From Bacteroides fragilis NCTC 9343 (GTDB taxonomy: Bacteria > Bacteroidota > Bacteroidia > Bacteroidales > Bacteroidaceae): a DNA stretch of 64,000 nucleotides. The DNA lies in contig NC_003228.3 in assembly GCF_000025985.1 (NCBI RefSeq), positions 3,224,001 to 3,288,000 of the forward strand. Reading direction: 5' to 3'. The notes below the pieces were generated by a model that was not told the origin of the DNA, did not search any database, and saw only the letters and a list, made by a program, of their open reading frames with translations. Below, piece by piece: positions 1 through 7,447 of this stretch. The position numbers were made by a program, and so were the translations under genes. The first letter of the stretch is position 1. Each line of letters starts with the position of its first letter.

Positions 1-800
1 TATCGGGCGGTCTTTCCATCTTTGTAGGCACAATGCTGAAGAGTATGGCGGATTTTGTTTTACTTGCCCCTATCCTGAAATTCCTGATCCGTCTGATTCC
101 GTTCGTGCTGACCTGGCTGATGTTTACGGGACTCTATATCTTCATGCCCAATACCAAGGTGAAATTCAAGCATGCACTGATCTCCGGCATCCTGGCCGGT
201 TCGGCTTATCAGGCATTTCAGTTCCTGTACATCAGCAGTCAGTTGTGGGTGTCCAAATACAATGCCATTTACGGTAGTTTCGCCGCTCTCCCGATGTTCT
301 TGTTATGGTTGCAGATATCATGGACCATCTGCCTGTTCGGTGCCGAGCTGACGTATGCCGGCCAGAACATCCGCAACTTCAGTTTCGACAGAGATACGCA
401 GAACATCAGTCGCCGTTACCGCGATTTCATATCTATCTTAATCATGTCTCTTATAGCCAAACGTTTCGAAAACAACGAAACGCCTTACACCGCCGAAGAG
501 ATATCCGAAGAACATCGCATCCCGATTCGGCTGACCAATCAGATACTTTACCAACTGCAGGAGATACACCTGATTCACGAAGTAGTCACCGATCAAAAAA
601 GCGAGGATATCGCATACCAGCCTTCCATCGACATCAATCAGCTGAATGTAGCGCTATTGCTCGACCGGCTGGACACATACGGCTCAGAAGATTTTAAAGT
701 CGATAAAGACGAGGAATTCAGCGAGCAATGGAAGGTTTTGCTTGACTCCAGGGAAGAATATTATAAAAAGGCAAGCAAAGTATTGCTGAAGGACTTGTAG
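1..800 (+). CDS. YihY/BrkB-family inner-membrane protein, 5' end cut off
   Basis: The reading frame is open from the window edge, so the true start lies outside; the first in-frame ATG at 33 is internal. The visible part has several membrane segments, including a long hydrophobic stretch around LWLQISWTICLFGAEL, followed by a soluble tail. This is the usual layout of the YihY/BrkB family (once called ribonuclease BN), whose function is not settled. The tail (after about residue 140 of the visible part, near YTAEEISEEHRIP) looks like a winged-helix fold ending in a charged region. Family call is from sequence pattern; the role is unknown. Confidence 0.8.
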   Translation, partial: SGGLSIFVGTMLKSMADFVLLAPILKFLIRLIPFVLTWLMFTGLYIFMPNTKVKFKHALISGILAGSAYQAFQFLYISSQLWVSKYNAIYGSFAALPMFLLWLQISWTICLFGAELTYAGQNIRNFSFDRDTQNISRRYRDFISILIMSLIAKRFENNETPYTAEEISEEHRIPIRLTNQILYQLQEIHLIHEVVTDQKSEDIAYQPSIDINQLNVALLLDRLDTYGSEDFKVDKDEEFSEQWKVLLDSREEYYKKASKVLLKDL

Positions 801-830
801 TTCAGCACGGGAAACGGTATCCAAACTCTT

Positions 831-964
831 TCCACCACAGAGCGACACGGAGTCTCACGGAGGGTTTTCACCACAGATTACGCAGATTGACACAGATTAA
901 TAATTTCTTCCACCGAGAACCGGATGATATAATCCGTGAAAATCGGTGTAATCTGTGGTGAAAT
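831..964. repeat. Intergenic CACAGA-type imperfect palindrome, copy 1
   Basis: A short CACAGAG-type arm (831-860) is followed by a full CACAGATTA-type palindrome: TTCACCACAGATTACGCAG on the left and GTGTAATCTGTGGTGAA on the right, ending at 963. It fills the space between the YihY gene and the nitroreductase. Similar elements recur at nine other places in the window. Confidence 0.8.
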
Positions 965-1044
965 AAATTCCGTTTCCGATAAGAGCGATATGGGTTTTCT
1001 TTATGTCTCCTACCCGCAGAGCCCATTCTGTATCACTCAGATCA

Positions 1045-1584
1045 TTAATAGCTGTTATAAGAAATAATTTTCCCGCTTTCTTTCCGGATCTTCTTTCGTT
1101 TCTCTTTCACCGGATATCCGATCAGGATATCCAGTAATACACGTTTGGAAGAGGGAATACCGGTCAGGCTCTTTATCTCTTTTTCATCGAACCAGCCGAG
1201 TATACATGATCCCAGCCCTTCGCTTTCGGCAGCCAGCACCATGTGTGCAGCCACAATACCGATATCGATCAACGGAAAATGTTTTCCCTTCAGTTTTCCG
1301 CCCAGCCGCGAAGTAATGTTGGCAGACTCTTCTACAACGATGATATGCACCGGAGCATCCTTGGCAAATTTATTCATTCCCAAGCCCGCAGCAGCCTTAC
1401 CGACCTTCTCCGCCAATGACGGATCGGTCACTACCACGAACCTCCAAGGCTGGGCATTGCAGGCAGAAGGTGCCAGCCGTCCCGCTTCAAGGATGCGTTC
1501 CAGCTTATCCGCCTCCACAAGACGCGATTTATCGTAAGCCCTGTCACTTTGCCGGGCATTTACCAATTGCAGAAAGTCGTTCAT
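1045..1584 (-). CDS. Nitroreductase family protein
   Basis: A 179-residue FMN-dependent nitroreductase-like protein. The N-terminal ARQSDRAYD segment and the APSACNAQPWRFVVV segment match the FMN-binding and dimer-forming parts of this family, and DIGIVAAHMVLAAESEGLGS is the typical central helix. Members reduce nitro compounds, quinones or flavins with NAD(P)H; the real substrate here is unknown. It lies 30 bp downstream of riboflavin synthase on the same strand and is probably co-transcribed with it, a sensible pairing of flavin synthesis and a flavoenzyme. Confidence 0.85.
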   Translation of the reverse strand: MNDFLQLVNARQSDRAYDKSRLVEADKLERILEAGRLAPSACNAQPWRFVVVTDPSLAEKVGKAAAGLGMNKFAKDAPVHIIVVEESANITSRLGGKLKGKHFPLIDIGIVAAHMVLAAESEGLGSCILGWFDEKEIKSLTGIPSSKRVLLDILIGYPVKEKRKKIRKESGKIISYNSY

Positions 1585-1614
1585 ACTTTTTTCACCTCTA
1601 CTCCCCGGTCCACC

Positions 1615-2217
1615 TTATTTGTACTGGATCATCCGGCTGATATACTTGCCGATAATATCAAATTCCAGGTTGACAACACTGCCCTTCCCGAAAGTATGGA
1701 AATTGGTATGCTCGTAGGTATATGGGATAATCGCCACCTGAAAAGTATCGTCAGTCGGGTTGCATACCGTCAGGCTGACACCGTTGACCGTAACCGAACC
1801 CTTATCGACCGTAATATAGCCGCGCTTGGCCATCTCTTTGTCGAAAGCATATTTAAACGTAAAATACCAGCTTCCGTCTGCATCTTTGATATCGATACAT
1901 TCGGCGGTCTGATCCACATGTCCCTGCACAATATGGCCGTCCAGACGTCCGTTCATCATCATGCTGCGTTCCACGTTCACCTTGTCCCCCACTTTCAGCA
2001 GACGAAGGTTCGACCGGTCCAGTGTCTCTTTCATGGCAGTCACAGTGTAGGTATCTTCAGTCATGCTGACCACGGTCAGGCAGACCCCATTGTGAGAGAT
2101 ACTCTGATCTATCTTCAATTCATTTACAAACGAACACTTCAGTGTGAAATGTATATTCTCCTGGTCTTTCACCAGTGCCACAACGGTAGCATACTCTTCT
2201 ACGATTCCGGAAAACAT
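1615..2217 (-). CDS. ribE: Riboflavin synthase, alpha subunit
   Basis: This 200-residue protein starts with the signature MFSGIVEE and contains two lumazine-binding barrels: the first over about residues 1-95, the second over about 96-190 (starting near IVQGHVDQTAEC). The enzyme dismutates two 6,7-dimethyl-8-ribityllumazine molecules to riboflavin. Length and duplicated structure are normal. A good promoter (2297-2327) lies just upstream, and no FMN riboswitch is visible in the short leader. Called ribE here; some annotations use ribC for the same enzyme. Confidence 0.95.
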   Translation of the reverse strand: MFSGIVEEYATVVALVKDQENIHFTLKCSFVNELKIDQSISHNGVCLTVVSMTEDTYTVTAMKETLDRSNLRLLKVGDKVNVERSMMMNGRLDGHIVQGHVDQTAECIDIKDADGSWYFTFKYAFDKEMAKRGYITVDKGSVTVNGVSLTVCNPTDDTFQVAIIPYTYEHTNFHTFGKGSVVNLEFDIIGKYISRMIQYK

Positions 2218-2296
2218 AGTTCTATTTTTAATTTAGGATTCACAATTAAAACAGAGGTGTGATGCGACTCACATTCGCCCACCCCCTCACAGGGGT

Positions 2297-2327
2297 CAAA
2301 GATACAAAGAAAATGGGATTGGATAAA
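2297..2327 (-). promoter_or_regulatory. Promoter of ribE
   Basis: On the minus strand a -7 element TATCTTTG (2297-2304) is preceded, at exactly 19 bp, by TTTA (2324-2327), close to the Bacteroides -33 TTTG. It places the transcription start about 75 nt upstream of ribE. Confidence 0.6.
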
Positions 2328-2337
2328 GAATCAACAT

Positions 2338-2374
2338 AAAAAAGCGGGGCTTTTCACAAAGCCCCGCTTTTCAG
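2338..2374 (-). terminator. Rho-independent terminator
   Basis: AAAAGCGGGGCTTT pairs with its complement across a 4-nt loop, with a T-run on the minus strand after the stem. It insulates ribE from minus-strand transcription arriving from phoU, or ends the short candidate RNA that starts near 2428. Confidence 0.7.
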
Positions 2375-2428
2375 TTTTCAATAGGTATTAGTTTTTTTTT
2401 AAGGTAAAAAGATTGTTTTCAGGATAAC
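2338..2428 (-). ncRNA. Candidate small RNA (about 90 nt)
   Basis: A -7 box TATATTTG (minus strand, 2433-2440), with TTTG at 2462-2465 (21-bp spacer), lies between the phoU terminator and the terminator at 2338-2374, with no coding frame between. A promoter followed within about 90 nt by a strong terminator is the layout of a small RNA. Nothing else supports it, and the spacer is slightly long. Confidence 0.3.
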
Positions 2429-2522
2429 GATGCAAATATAGGTGCTTTTCTCGTTATGAACCAAATATAAAAACATGTCATATAACATCTTTTTGATTTT
2501 TCTTTGGATTTATTATCATTTC

Positions 2523-2556
2523 AAAAAAAACTCCTGTAACCGAACCGTTACAGGAG
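2523..2556 (-). terminator. Terminator of the pst-phoU operon
   Basis: A 10-bp perfect stem (CTCCTGTAAC with GTTACAGGAG, 2531-2556) is followed on the minus strand by eight T residues. It lies about 60 bp past the phoU stop codon. Confidence 0.85.
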
Positions 2557-2614
2557 ACAAATATATGACATTTTTTTAAGTAGCACTAATTTTTGTTTAA
2601 AAATTTGCGATTTA

Positions 2615-3304
2615 TTATTTAGCAGGATAATGCTCTTCTACCTTGCCACTATGCTTCAAGACTTTAGCATCGATGAAAAAGACTATCTCTTCTGCAATAT
2701 TCGTTATATGGTCGCCGGAACGTTCCAATTTACGGAATACTCCCACCAGATTGAGGCACGAGAGAGTGCTTTCCGGATGCTCTTTGATATACTCTGCCAA
2801 AACAGCCGTAGCCTCCGCATTGATCTCGTCCAATAAATTATCTTTAGCGAATACGGAGGTTGCCAGCTCCAGGCTCTCTTCGTTCAATGCGCGTTTTGCC
2901 ACTTCAAGCATCGAAAGCACCTGTTTCTGCATCTCTTCCAGACGGAGTCGTTTCAGTAACTCTTCATCCAGAACCGGCTCTTCACTCTTCACTACAAAAC
3001 GTGCGATTCCTTCTGCAAAGTCGCCCAGACGCTCCAGGTTGGTGTTGATTTTCAACATGGCCAACACAAAGCGAAGGTCGATAGCTACCGGATTATATAA
3101 AGCGATCACGTCTTCCACGTCGCTGTCTATCTTCAATTCGAAAGCATTCACCCTGCGTTCACGGACAATCACCTGCTGGGCCAGTTCCTTATCCAGGGTC
3201 AACACTGCCTCCCCTGCCCTGTCCAACTGGTTGTAAACCAATGTCCACATCTCGTCTATTTCCTTTTTCAGCAGAACAAGTTCTGATTCTATAAACTTCA
3301 CCAT
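2615..3304 (-). CDS. phoU: Phosphate signalling protein PhoU
   Basis: This 229-residue protein is made of two repeated three-helix PhoU domains (about residues 5-110 and 115-215), rich in Glu/Asp/Arg, with the metal-site-like segments LGDFAEGIARF and SGDHITNIAEE. PhoU links the Pst transporter to the PhoR sensor and restrains phosphate uptake when phosphate is plentiful. It is the last gene of pstC-pstA-pstB-phoU, 75 bp after pstB. A -7-like TATATTTG at 3328-3335 could give it extra expression of its own. Confidence 0.95.
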   Translation of the reverse strand: MVKFIESELVLLKKEIDEMWTLVYNQLDRAGEAVLTLDKELAQQVIVRERRVNAFELKIDSDVEDVIALYNPVAIDLRFVLAMLKINTNLERLGDFAEGIARFVVKSEEPVLDEELLKRLRLEEMQKQVLSMLEVAKRALNEESLELATSVFAKDNLLDEINAEATAVLAEYIKEHPESTLSCLNLVGVFRKLERSGDHITNIAEEIVFFIDAKVLKHSGKVEEHYPAK

Positions 3305-3379
3305 ATTCTATTAAATTTATTATTAAGCAAATATACAATATTAAATGATACATCGAGCTGCATGCCGATCAATCGTATG

Positions 3380-4141
3380 TCATCCGAAACGTCCGGTTAT
3401 ATAGTTTTGTGTCGCTTCCTTCTCCGGGTTCGTAAAGATCTTCTTCGTGTCGCCAAACTCCACCATCTGCCCCATATAGAAAAACGCCGTCTTATCACTG
3501 ACACGTGCAGCCTGCTGCATATTGTGCGTCACAATCACAATGGTATACCGTTCTTTCAACTCGTGTATCAACTCTTCCACCTTTGCCGTCGAAATAGGGT
3601 CGAGCGCCGAAGCCGGTTCGTCCATCAACAGCACCGAAGGCGATACAGCCATTGCGCGTGCGATACAAAGGCGCTGCTGCTGTCCGCCGGACAAGGCAAA
3701 AGCCGATTCTTTCAGTTTGTCCTTCACTTCATCCCAAAGCGCGGCACCCTTCAGGGTCTCCTCCACCCGCTGACGGATAAAGGCATTATCTTTCACTCCA
3801 TTCACTCTCAACCCGTAAGCCACGTTTTCAAAAATGCTTTTCGGAAAAGGATTGGGACGCTGGAACACCATGCCTACATTTTTACGCAGCTCGTCCACCT
3901 GCACTCCCTTGTCATAGATGTTTTCGCCGTCTATGCGGATCTCTCCCGTCAGGCGGGTTGCAGGAATCAAGTCGTTCATCCGATTAAAAAGGCGTAGAAA
4001 AGTAGATTTCCCACATCCGGAAGGACCTATAAACGCGACTACCGATTTTTCTTCAATCTCCATACTGATCCCCTTCAGTGCATGGAAGTCACCATACCAG
4101 AAGTTCACATCACGCGCATCAATTTTTACTGTTGTATCCAT
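3380..4141 (-). CDS. pstB: Phosphate ABC transporter ATP-binding protein PstB
   Basis: A 253-residue ABC ATPase with Walker A (GPSGCGKST), signature (LSGGQQQRL), Walker B with catalytic Glu ([12 protein letters not shown]) and the H-loop (IVTHNMQQA). It drives high-affinity phosphate import with PstC and PstA. It lies 35 bp downstream of pstA in the same operon, and length and motifs are all normal. Confidence 0.97.
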   Translation of the reverse strand: MDTTVKIDARDVNFWYGDFHALKGISMEIEEKSVVAFIGPSGCGKSTFLRLFNRMNDLIPATRLTGEIRIDGENIYDKGVQVDELRKNVGMVFQRPNPFPKSIFENVAYGLRVNGVKDNAFIRQRVEETLKGAALWDEVKDKLKESAFALSGGQQQRLCIARAMAVSPSVLLMDEPASALDPISTAKVEELIHELKERYTIVIVTHNMQQAARVSDKTAFFYMGQMVEFGDTKKIFTNPEKEATQNYITGRFG

Positions 4142-4176
4142 ATCTTTTGTTGTACTCCGTCACTAAGAAACAGTTT

Positions 4177-5052
4177 CTAATTCATTTTTACTTTCTTCTC
4201 AAAATACTTTCGCAAGGCATTGGCCAGCAGGTTCACCAGGAGTATGATTACAATCAGTACCAAGGCCGTTCCATAAGCCAGAGGCAACTGTGCCTCCATA
4301 TCCGTTCCGCTGGTCGATATCACATACAAGTGATAGGGCAATGCCATACATTGATCTAAGATGCTTGTGGGCAATTGCGGGAGGAAATACGCCGCACAAG
4401 TGAACAGGATCGGAGCCGTTTCTCCCGACACACGTCCCAAGGCCAGAATCAATCCGGTGATGATATTCGGCATTCCCATAGGCAGAATCACGTGCCAGAT
4501 GGTCTGAAGCTTGGTAGCTCCCAGTGCACGGCTTCCCTCGCGCATGCTGTCCGGTATTGCCTTCAATGCCTCTTCCGTAGTACGGATCACCAAAGGTACG
4601 CAAAGCAGCCCCAACGTCAGCGAACCCGCCAGAATACTATCGCCGAAATCCATATAATTAACAAACAGCGCCATACCGAAGAGACCGAAAACAATCGACG
4701 GAATACCGCTCAGGTTGTTGGTCATCACCCGGATAAAGCGTACCAGTTTGCCCTTCGGCGCATACTCGTTCATGTAAATACCACTCATCACACCCACCGG
4801 AAAGGCAAACAGCGCACTGCCCACCATCAGGTAGAATGTACCCACGATAGCCGGCCAGATGCCTCCTCCCGTCATCCCGTCAGTAGGAGCGGTGGTCAGA
4901 AAATCCCAGCTGATCACGCCGATACCCTTATAGATGATGAATCCCAGAATCGCGAACAAAATCAGCACAATGCATAAACTCAGCAGCCGGAATATGCCGA
5001 AAGCGATCCCCTGCGAACGTCTTTTAGCTTTTGTATTATTCAGTATTTCCAT
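4177..5052 (-). CDS. pstA: Phosphate ABC transporter permease PstA
   Basis: This 291-residue permease has about six membrane segments. The coupling loop EALKAIPDSMREGSRALGAT, which docks onto the PstB dimer, is clearly present. The first periplasmic loop contains SWDFLTTAP, typical of PstA. The start codon lies one base after the pstC stop codon, so the two permease genes are translationally linked. Confidence 0.95.
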   Translation of the reverse strand: MEILNNTKAKRRSQGIAFGIFRLLSLCIVLILFAILGFIIYKGIGVISWDFLTTAPTDGMTGGGIWPAIVGTFYLMVGSALFAFPVGVMSGIYMNEYAPKGKLVRFIRVMTNNLSGIPSIVFGLFGMALFVNYMDFGDSILAGSLTLGLLCVPLVIRTTEEALKAIPDSMREGSRALGATKLQTIWHVILPMGMPNIITGLILALGRVSGETAPILFTCAAYFLPQLPTSILDQCMALPYHLYVISTSGTDMEAQLPLAYGTALVLIVIILLVNLLANALRKYFEKKVKMN

Positions 5053-5053
5053 A

Positions 5054-6250
5054 TTACTTACTACGTTTTACGCCCTTAGATGAAATGTACTCCACACTAA
5101 AGTTGATGATTAATGTAATGAAGAACAGCACTACCCCCAGCAGGAACAGAGCCTGATAGTGTGGTCCCCCTGCCGGTGCTTCTCCGAGTTCGGCCGCAAT
5201 GGTTGCCGGGATTGTGCGCAAAGGTTCGAGAATGGTAGTGGGAATCACGGCGGCATTTCCGGTCACCATCAAAACCGCCATCGTCTCGCCGATAGCGCGT
5301 CCGATACCCAACACCACCCCCGAGGTAATGCCCGAGATCGAATAAGGAATCACTACTTTATAAATGGTCTGCCACTGCGAAGCTCCGAGTGCCAGGCTGG
5401 CTTCGCGCATGGCACGGGGACAGTTGCGCATGGCGTCTTCAGTCACCGTTATGATAGTGGGCAATGCCATGATGGCAAGCACAATGCTTCCCGCAAGTCC
5501 GCTCTCCCCCACCGGCAAATCAAATACTTTCTGAATCAAAGGTACAATCACGATCAAGCCGAAAAAGCCATATACCACCGAAGGAATACCGCTCAGCAAC
5601 TCTATCACCGGCTTCAGCCAACTACGTACTTTCGAATCGGCCACCTCTGACATATAGATCGATACCGAAAGTCCGAACGGCAAAGCAATCAATATGGCAA
5701 ACAGGCTCACCCAAAGCGTACCGGTTATCAGCGGCAGAAAGCCGAACAAAGGTGCGGGAGTAGCCGTCGGAAACCATTCCGCTCCGGCAAAGACCTCCTT
5801 CACAGAAATGGTGTTATCCTTTATGAAATGTACCGCATCCGGCCGTACCACAAACTTCTGAGGAATAAAAGCAACGATACCGGGTGTTTTCTGAATCAGC
5901 TCCATAATCTTTTCCCCTGCATTCTCGTAGGCTTCTCCCAGTTCTTCTTCCGAGTAGTAGTGCGTGATGTCTTCCAGACGGAACACCCGGATCGGGAGAT
6001 CTTCACCCCCCAACTCTTTCCAGTTGGTGATCTCTTCATCAAAGACATCTTTAATTTGCATCGGTGTCAGTTCGCTTACCTTATTATCTTTGTTCAGCGC
6101 CAGCACATATCCCTCTTCAATAACCTTGCTGCTGAACAGGCCGAATGCCTCGGTAAAAAGGAAAAGCACAATCAGCAGAATCGTAATACTCGTTACAAAA
6201 CCGCTACAGGTCAATATTCCTTCTATAATTCTTTCAAAAACCTTCTTCAT
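5054..6250 (-). CDS. pstC: Phosphate permease PstC with a PstS-like periplasmic insertion
   Basis: The 398-residue protein is about 80-100 residues longer than a standard PstC. Residues 1-40 form the first membrane segment, and residues about 165-395 form the usual permease with the coupling loop MRNCPRAMREASLALGAS. Between them, residues about 45-155 are periplasmic and resemble a piece of the phosphate-binding protein: LTPMQIKDVF..ITNWKELGGED here aligns with LTRRQLEDIF..ITNWKQVGGDD in PstS of the same locus, and GIVAFIPQKFV with GAIGYVGLAYV. First gene of the operon. The likely -7 box (TTTCTTTG, 6271-6278) is imperfect, and Pho-box-like repeats lie upstream of it. Confidence 0.9.
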   Translation of the reverse strand: MKKVFERIIEGILTCSGFVTSITILLIVLFLFTEAFGLFSSKVIEEGYVLALNKDNKVSELTPMQIKDVFDEEITNWKELGGEDLPIRVFRLEDITHYYSEEELGEAYENAGEKIMELIQKTPGIVAFIPQKFVVRPDAVHFIKDNTISVKEVFAGAEWFPTATPAPLFGFLPLITGTLWVSLFAILIALPFGLSVSIYMSEVADSKVRSWLKPVIELLSGIPSVVYGFFGLIVIVPLIQKVFDLPVGESGLAGSIVLAIMALPTIITVTEDAMRNCPRAMREASLALGASQWQTIYKVVIPYSISGITSGVVLGIGRAIGETMAVLMVTGNAAVIPTTILEPLRTIPATIAAELGEAPAGGPHYQALFLLGVVLFFITLIINFSVEYISSKGVKRSK

Positions 6251-6319
6251 ACCTTTTGATTTTCATGATGCAAAGAAACGGAGTAAGTATTAAGGAGGTG
6301 TGAATACGGTTTGAAGGAA

Positions 6320-6348
6320 CTGTTTCAAACCTGTTACGTTTCTGTTAC
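6320..6348 (+). promoter_or_regulatory. Pho-box-like tandem repeats (three half-sites)
   Basis: CTGTTTC at 6320, CTGTTAC at 6331 and CTGTTAC at 6342 are spaced exactly 11 bp apart. This is the period of PhoB-binding direct repeats (CTGTCAT-N4-CTGTCAT in Escherichia coli). They sit about 42 bp upstream of the presumed pstC -7 box, between divergent phosphate transport genes. Confidence 0.65.
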
Positions 6349-6370
6349 AAGACAAGATGCAGCACGTTTT

Positions 6371-6388
6371 GAAACAGGAATGTAACAC
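6371..6388 (-). promoter_or_regulatory. Pho-box-like repeats facing the other way (two half-sites)
   Basis: On the minus strand GTGTTAC (6382-6388) and CTGTTTC (6371-6377) are again 11 bp apart. They lie about 17-20 bp before a weak plus-strand -7-like TTTATTTG (about 6405-6415), a candidate pstS promoter. Confidence 0.5.
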
Positions 6389-6420
6389 GCTATTGCTTTA
6401 TTTGCACATAAAATAGAATC

Positions 6421-6554
6421 CACCACAGGATTCACCACAGAGTACACAGAGTCTCGCAGAGAACACAGACTCTCGCAGAGAAATTCGTTTTCTCTAAAAT
6501 ACTGTAACAAAAGATTAAAGACCTGTGGAACTCTGTGTTACTCTGTGGTGAATC
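6421..6554. repeat. Intergenic CACAGA-type imperfect palindrome, copy 2
   Basis: The left arm contains CACCACAGAGTACACAGAG and the right arm GTGTTACTCTGTGGTGAA. It occupies almost the whole 5' leader of pstS, so the pstS mRNA probably begins with a large hairpin. The left arm carries an extra repeated CACAGACTCTCGCAGAG block. Confidence 0.8.
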
Positions 6555-6573
6555 AAACTCAAAACTTAATCAT

Positions 6574-7386
6574 ATGAAAGTTAGAACTATCTTATTCGCC
6601 GCCCTCTCACTCGCAGCATTGCATGCCAACGCTCAGCGCATCAAAGGCAGTGACACCGTACTGCCCGTAGCCCAGCAAACCGCCGAACGCTTCATGAACC
6701 GTGAACCCGACGCCCGTGTCACAGTCACCGGAGGCGGTACAGGGGTAGGCATCTCCGCCCTGATGGACAACACCACTGACATCGCCATGGCTTCACGCCC
6801 CATCAAATTCAGCGAAAAGATGAAAGCCAAAGCCGCCAAACGGGATATAGACGAAGTGATCGTCGCTTACGATGCGCTGGCTGTCGTTGTACACCCGTCC
6901 AATCCGGTGAAAAAACTCACCCGCCGGCAACTGGAAGACATCTTCCGCGGAAAAATAACCAACTGGAAACAAGTGGGAGGCGACGACCGCAAGATCGTGG
7001 TTTACTCTCGCGAGACCTCTTCCGGCACCTACGAGTTCTTCAAAGAGAGCGTCCTCAAGAACAAGAATTATATGAGCAGCAGTCTCTCCATGCCCGCCAC
7101 CGGAGCCATTATCCAATCCGTCAGCCAGACCAAAGGGGCAATCGGCTATGTAGGGCTCGCTTATGTGTCGCCGCGCATCAAGACTCTGTCCATCTCGTAT
7201 GATGGCGAGCACTATGCCACCCCGACCGTAGAGAACGCCACCAACAAGACTTATCCCATCGTCCGCCCCCTCTACTACTATTATGATGCAAAGAACAAAA
7301 CACAAATCGCTCCCCTGCTCGAGTTTATTCTCTCTCCCGAAGGACAGGATATTATAAAAAAGAGTGGATATATACCCGTGAAATAA
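6574..7386 (+). CDS. pstS: Periplasmic phosphate-binding protein PstS
   Basis: The start is placed at 6574, because MKVRTILFAALSLAALHANA is a clean signal peptide ending at an Ala-Gln; an upstream in-frame start at 6535 would place the peptide internally. The mature part of this 270-residue protein has the family motifs KGSDTVLPVAQ, GGGTGVG and the phosphate-binding segment SRETSSGTYEFF. It delivers phosphate to PstC/PstA. It is divergent from pstC, with Pho-box-like repeats between the two. Confidence 0.95.
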   Translation: MKVRTILFAALSLAALHANAQRIKGSDTVLPVAQQTAERFMNREPDARVTVTGGGTGVGISALMDNTTDIAMASRPIKFSEKMKAKAAKRDIDEVIVAYDALAVVVHPSNPVKKLTRRQLEDIFRGKITNWKQVGGDDRKIVVYSRETSSGTYEFFKESVLKNKNYMSSSLSMPATGAIIQSVSQTKGAIGYVGLAYVSPRIKTLSISYDGEHYATPTVENATNKTYPIVRPLYYYYDAKNKTQIAPLLEFILSPEGQDIIKKSGYIPVK

Positions 7387-7407
7387 GGATATACAAAAAA
7401 AATATCC

Positions 7408-7415
7408 TACTTTTG
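7408..7415 (+). promoter_or_regulatory. -7 promoter element of glnS
   Basis: TACTTTTG matches TAnnTTTG and lies 33 bp before the glnS start codon. No clear -33 TTTG is seen at the right distance. Confidence 0.5.
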
Positions 7416-7447
7416 CAGCAACTTATTAGCTACGAGCTTTTATAATA

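Noticed and set aside
2218..2297. FMN riboswitch upstream of ribE
   Set aside because: The leader is only about 75 nt and lacks the conserved RFN-element blocks.
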